From CBDDEC01 sp965226785 (GTDB lineage Bacteria; Chloroflexota; Dehalococcoidia; UBA2979): 64,000 nt of DNA. Below, one piece after another: positions 61,879 to 64,000 of the stretch. The translations under genes and the position numbers were made by a program. The DNA lies in the NCBI GenBank assembly GCA_965226785.1, contig CBDDEC010000003.1, positions 806,001-870,000 on the forward strand, in the 5' to 3' direction. The first letter of the stretch is position 1, and every line of letters begins with the position of its first letter. The notes under the pieces are model-generated. The model ran no database searches and was not told the origin of the DNA. It worked only from the letters and a program-made list of their open reading frames with translations.

Positions 61879-62826
61879 ATGCCTGCACTCCTCGAGGCCA
61901 CTCATCTGACGAAGACCTATGGGCCGACCGTCGCGTTGCACGACGCGAGCTTTGTGATCGAGCCCGGCGTGACGGGGCTTCTCGGGGCCAACGGGGCGGG
62001 CAAGAGCACGGCGCTCAAGCTGTTCCTGGGCCTGATCGACGCGGACGAGGGGCAGGCGCTGTTCAACGGCGACGAGGTCCTCCACGCGCCCGAGCTGCGT
62101 GAGCGCATCGGCTACATGCCCGAGCACGATTGCCTGCCTGACACGATGACGGGTGCGGAGTTCCTGACCTATATGGCGCAGGTGAGCGGGCTGCCCGCGC
62201 ACGAGGCGCGCGTGCGCACGGCCGATATCCTGCGGCATGTGGGACTGGAGGAGGCGCGCTACCGCGACATCGGGACGTACTCCACAGGCATGAAACAGCG
62301 CGTCAAGCTGGCCCAGGCGCTTGTACACGATCCGGTGCTGGCGCTCCTCGACGAGCCGACCGCTGGTCTCGACCCGCTGGGTCGGCACGAGATGCTGAGC
62401 CTGATCGAGCGCACCGGGGGCGAGTTCGGGATCAGCATCGTGCTCTCGTCGCACCTGATGGGCGACGTGGAGCGGGTGTGCGACCGCGTGGTCGTCCTCG
62501 ACGGTGGCCGGCTGCTGCAGCAGGGGACCGTCGCGAGCTTTACGCAAGAGACCGAACGCCTCGCGGTCACGGTGACCGAGGGCGGGGAGGCAATGGTCGC
62601 GGCGCTGCATCAGCGCGGCCTCGAGGCCACGGTCGACACCAGCGAGGGGCGGACGCTGCTGATCGACGGTGTCGAGGACGCAGACTACGACCGTATCCGC
62701 GACGCGATCGTCGAGTCGGGCGCGCTGCTCTACTCGATGGCCCCTCGGCAGCACTCGCTCACCGAGTTGTTCAGCACGGAAGAGCCTCCCGGCGTCGAAC
62801 CGACGGCGGTCGAGGACCAGTCATGA
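61879..62826 (+). CDS. ABC transporter ATP-binding protein (ABC-2 export type)
   Basis: A 315-residue ATPase of an export system. It has Walker A LLGANGAGKSTALKLFLGLI, Q-loop GYMPEHDCLPDTMTG, signature YSTGMKQRVKLAQALVHDPV, Walker B LALLDEPTAGLDPLG and switch histidine LSSHLMGDVERVCD. A C-terminal extension of about 85 residues (ERLAVTVTEGGEAMVAALHQ) is common in gliding or drug-export ATPases. The ATG at 61879 fits the fold start; the frame is open further upstream without similarity. It overlaps the permease gene by ATGA. Confidence 0.9.
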   Translation: MPALLEATHLTKTYGPTVALHDASFVIEPGVTGLLGANGAGKSTALKLFLGLIDADEGQALFNGDEVLHAPELRERIGYMPEHDCLPDTMTGAEFLTYMAQVSGLPAHEARVRTADILRHVGLEEARYRDIGTYSTGMKQRVKLAQALVHDPVLALLDEPTAGLDPLGRHEMLSLIERTGGEFGISIVLSSHLMGDVERVCDRVVVLDGGRLLQQGTVASFTQETERLAVTVTEGGEAMVAALHQRGLEATVDTSEGRTLLIDGVEDADYDRIRDAIVESGALLYSMAPRQHSLTELFSTEEPPGVEPTAVEDQS

Positions 62827-63761
62827 CGACCGAGCGCGATACTTCCTCGGCGCAGGCCGCGGCGGACGGCGCCGCGCCTCCCGGCGAGGCCGTCGGGCGC
62901 ATCTTCGACCTCGGCTACCAGTGCTATGAAGGCGCCCGGGAGGGTCGTCGTCGCGCGGTGATCGCGATCTGGCGCGACTCGGTGCGCGGCACGCTGGGCC
63001 TCGGCCGATCCACCGCGACCAAGGTCCTGGCCTTCGGCACGATCGCGCTGGCCCTCTTTCCGGCGGTCGTGATTGTGGTCGTTGCCGGCTTCATCAGCCA
63101 GTTCGGCGAGGCCGTGGATCTCGAGGAGTTTCTGGGTGGGCTCAGCAACCGTGGGTACTATCGCTTCGCGATTTGGCCGCTGACCCTCTTCGTCGCCATC
63201 CTCGGTCCGGAGCTGCTCTGCCCAGACCGCCGAAGCGGCACGATCGTGCTCTACCTCGTGCGCCCGTTGCGCCCGCGCGACTATCTAGCCGCGCGCTGGG
63301 TAGGATTCTTCACCGTGACGATGGCGGTGTTGCTGCTGCCACAACTGATGGTGTTCATTGCGCTCGCCTTCACAGCCTCGAGCGTGTTTGACTACTTCGG
63401 CGACCACGCCGACGTGCTCCCGCGCTCGCTCGCATCAGGCCTCGCCGTGGGCTTGGTGCTCACGTCGATCTCGTTCGCCGTCGCTTCGATGACCGATCGA
63501 CGGGCTTACGCGGTCGCGGGCGTGATGGCGACGGTGCTGATCACCTGGGCGGTCTCGGCCGTTGGAGCAGAAAATGCCACCGGCGGTACCTCCGACTTCT
63601 TCCAGTTGATCCGCTTTGCAGGCGTGCTGGAGGTCAACGACTGGCTGTTTGACTCGTACCAGGCTGAGATAGCAGCGCGGTGGTACGGACTTACCTCGGC
63701 TGTGGTTGTGGTCGGCGGCGGGCTGTTCATGCTCAGCCGCTACCGGAAGCTGTCGTTGTGA
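62823..63761 (+). CDS. ABC-2 type transporter permease
   Basis: A 312-residue membrane subunit with six predicted segments, for example VLAFGTIALALFPAVVIVVV and AVLLLPQLMVFIALAF. The cytoplasmic loop ELLCPDRRSGTIVLYLVRPL followed by RPRDYLAARWVGFF is typical of ABC-2 permeases. The N-terminal 65 residues are polar. It is coupled to both flanking ATPase genes by four-base overlaps (ATGA before, GTGA after). The exported substrate is unknown. Confidence 0.87.
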   Translation: MTTERDTSSAQAAADGAAPPGEAVGRIFDLGYQCYEGAREGRRRAVIAIWRDSVRGTLGLGRSTATKVLAFGTIALALFPAVVIVVVAGFISQFGEAVDLEEFLGGLSNRGYYRFAIWPLTLFVAILGPELLCPDRRSGTIVLYLVRPLRPRDYLAARWVGFFTVTMAVLLLPQLMVFIALAFTASSVFDYFGDHADVLPRSLASGLAVGLVLTSISFAVASMTDRRAYAVAGVMATVLITWAVSAVGAENATGGTSDFFQLIRFAGVLEVNDWLFDSYQAEIAARWYGLTSAVVVVGGGLFMLSRYRKLSL

Positions 63762-64000
63762 GCGACACAGCGAACGTCGACGCGGCGAATGTCGATCGGG
63801 CGAACGTCGATGCGCCGAATGAGGCTGCCACGATCGTGGTCGATAGCCTTTCGCGTTGGTTCGGCAGCGTCGTAGCCGTCAACGACGTATCGGTCGAATT
63901 CCGCCCCGGCGTCACCGGGTTACTGGGGCCGAACGGTGCTGGCAAGACCACGCTGCTACGGATGATCGCCGGTCTCTCCGAACCCTCGAGCGGGAGCGTC
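63758..64000 (+). CDS. ABC transporter ATP-binding protein, partial (5' end)
   Basis: The first 81 codons of a second ATPase; the gene runs past the window end. After a repetitive leader (ANVDAANVDRANVDAPNE) the fold begins VVDSLSRWFGSVVAVNDVSV and reaches Walker A LLGPNGAGKTTLLRMIAGLS. It overlaps the permease stop by GTGA. An operon with two different ATPases around one permease suggests a heterodimeric ATPase or a second permease beyond the window. Confidence 0.88.
   Translation, partial: MSDTANVDAANVDRANVDAPNEAATIVVDSLSRWFGSVVAVNDVSVEFRPGVTGLLGPNGAGKTTLLRMIAGLSEPSSGSV

Overview
This 64 kb window is GC-rich, densely coding chromosomal DNA with no rRNA or tRNA gene, insertion sequence or CRISPR array that I can see. 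The gene mix fits a bacterium of the Chloroflexota, probably Dehalococcoidia or SAR202-like: an LLM-class flavin oxidoreductase, a deazaflavin (F420)-type nitroreductase, several SDRs, crotonyl-CoA carboxylase/reductase, HpcH/HpaI aldolase, GYD and NIPSNAP proteins, penicillin acylase, and UGA-encoded selenoproteins. No phylogenetic marker is present, so this placement is inference; a high-GC actinobacterium is the main alternative.

Layout. 0-5.6 kb: frameshifted clpS, a small unknown gene, a frameshifted MFS gene, a GGQ release-factor-like gene, argC and a second MFS transporter. 5.6-16 kb: ECF sigma factor with its FecR-domain partner, MscS channel, DUF6159 membrane protein, mobA and yqeC (molybdenum/selenium cofactor genes), DUF1684, a tiny Cys-rich membrane protein, an XRE regulator coupled to an ABC exporter, and an alpha/beta hydrolase split by an amber codon. 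16-25 kb: CorC/HlyC-HAD-sulfurtransferase operon, MFS transporter, ogt, aldolase and Ldh-type dehydrogenase, a D12-class DNA adenine methylase and an FAD oxidoreductase. 25-30 kb: amt-glnB-glnD nitrogen operon and a NUDIX hydrolase. 30-45 kb: ccr, a secreted unknown protein, LLM oxidoreductase, rhomboid protease, an SOS-boxed mutagenesis cassette (imuB-like, DUF6504, dnaE2), an alcohol dehydrogenase and a secreted protein with seven HYR repeats. 45-55 kb: metabolic singletons around the most interesting part, a selenoprotein region. 55-64 kb: FecB/FecCD-type ABC uptake operon, a penicillin acylase family enzyme and the start of an ABC-2 type export operon that runs off the window.

Main result. 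Two genes are interrupted by in-frame UGA codons that look like selenocysteine codons. The first is a DUF3179 protein (48331-49521), where UGA replaces the first Cys of a CxxC motif. The second is a UGSC-family protein (51534-52055). Each UGA is followed by a strong hairpin whose small, G-containing loop begins 19-20 nt downstream, as expected for a bacterial SECIS element. Between them lies a fused redoxin that appears to be the partner of the UGSC protein. Together with yqeC at 11 kb, this points to an organism that uses selenium both as Sec and, probably, in a molybdenum hydroxylase cofactor.

Other structural points are an SOS box before imuB, several -10 motifs placed so close to a start codon that the transcripts should be leaderless, three convergent gene pairs that share one CTAG as both stop codons, and at least three broken reading frames that may be real decay or assembly errors.
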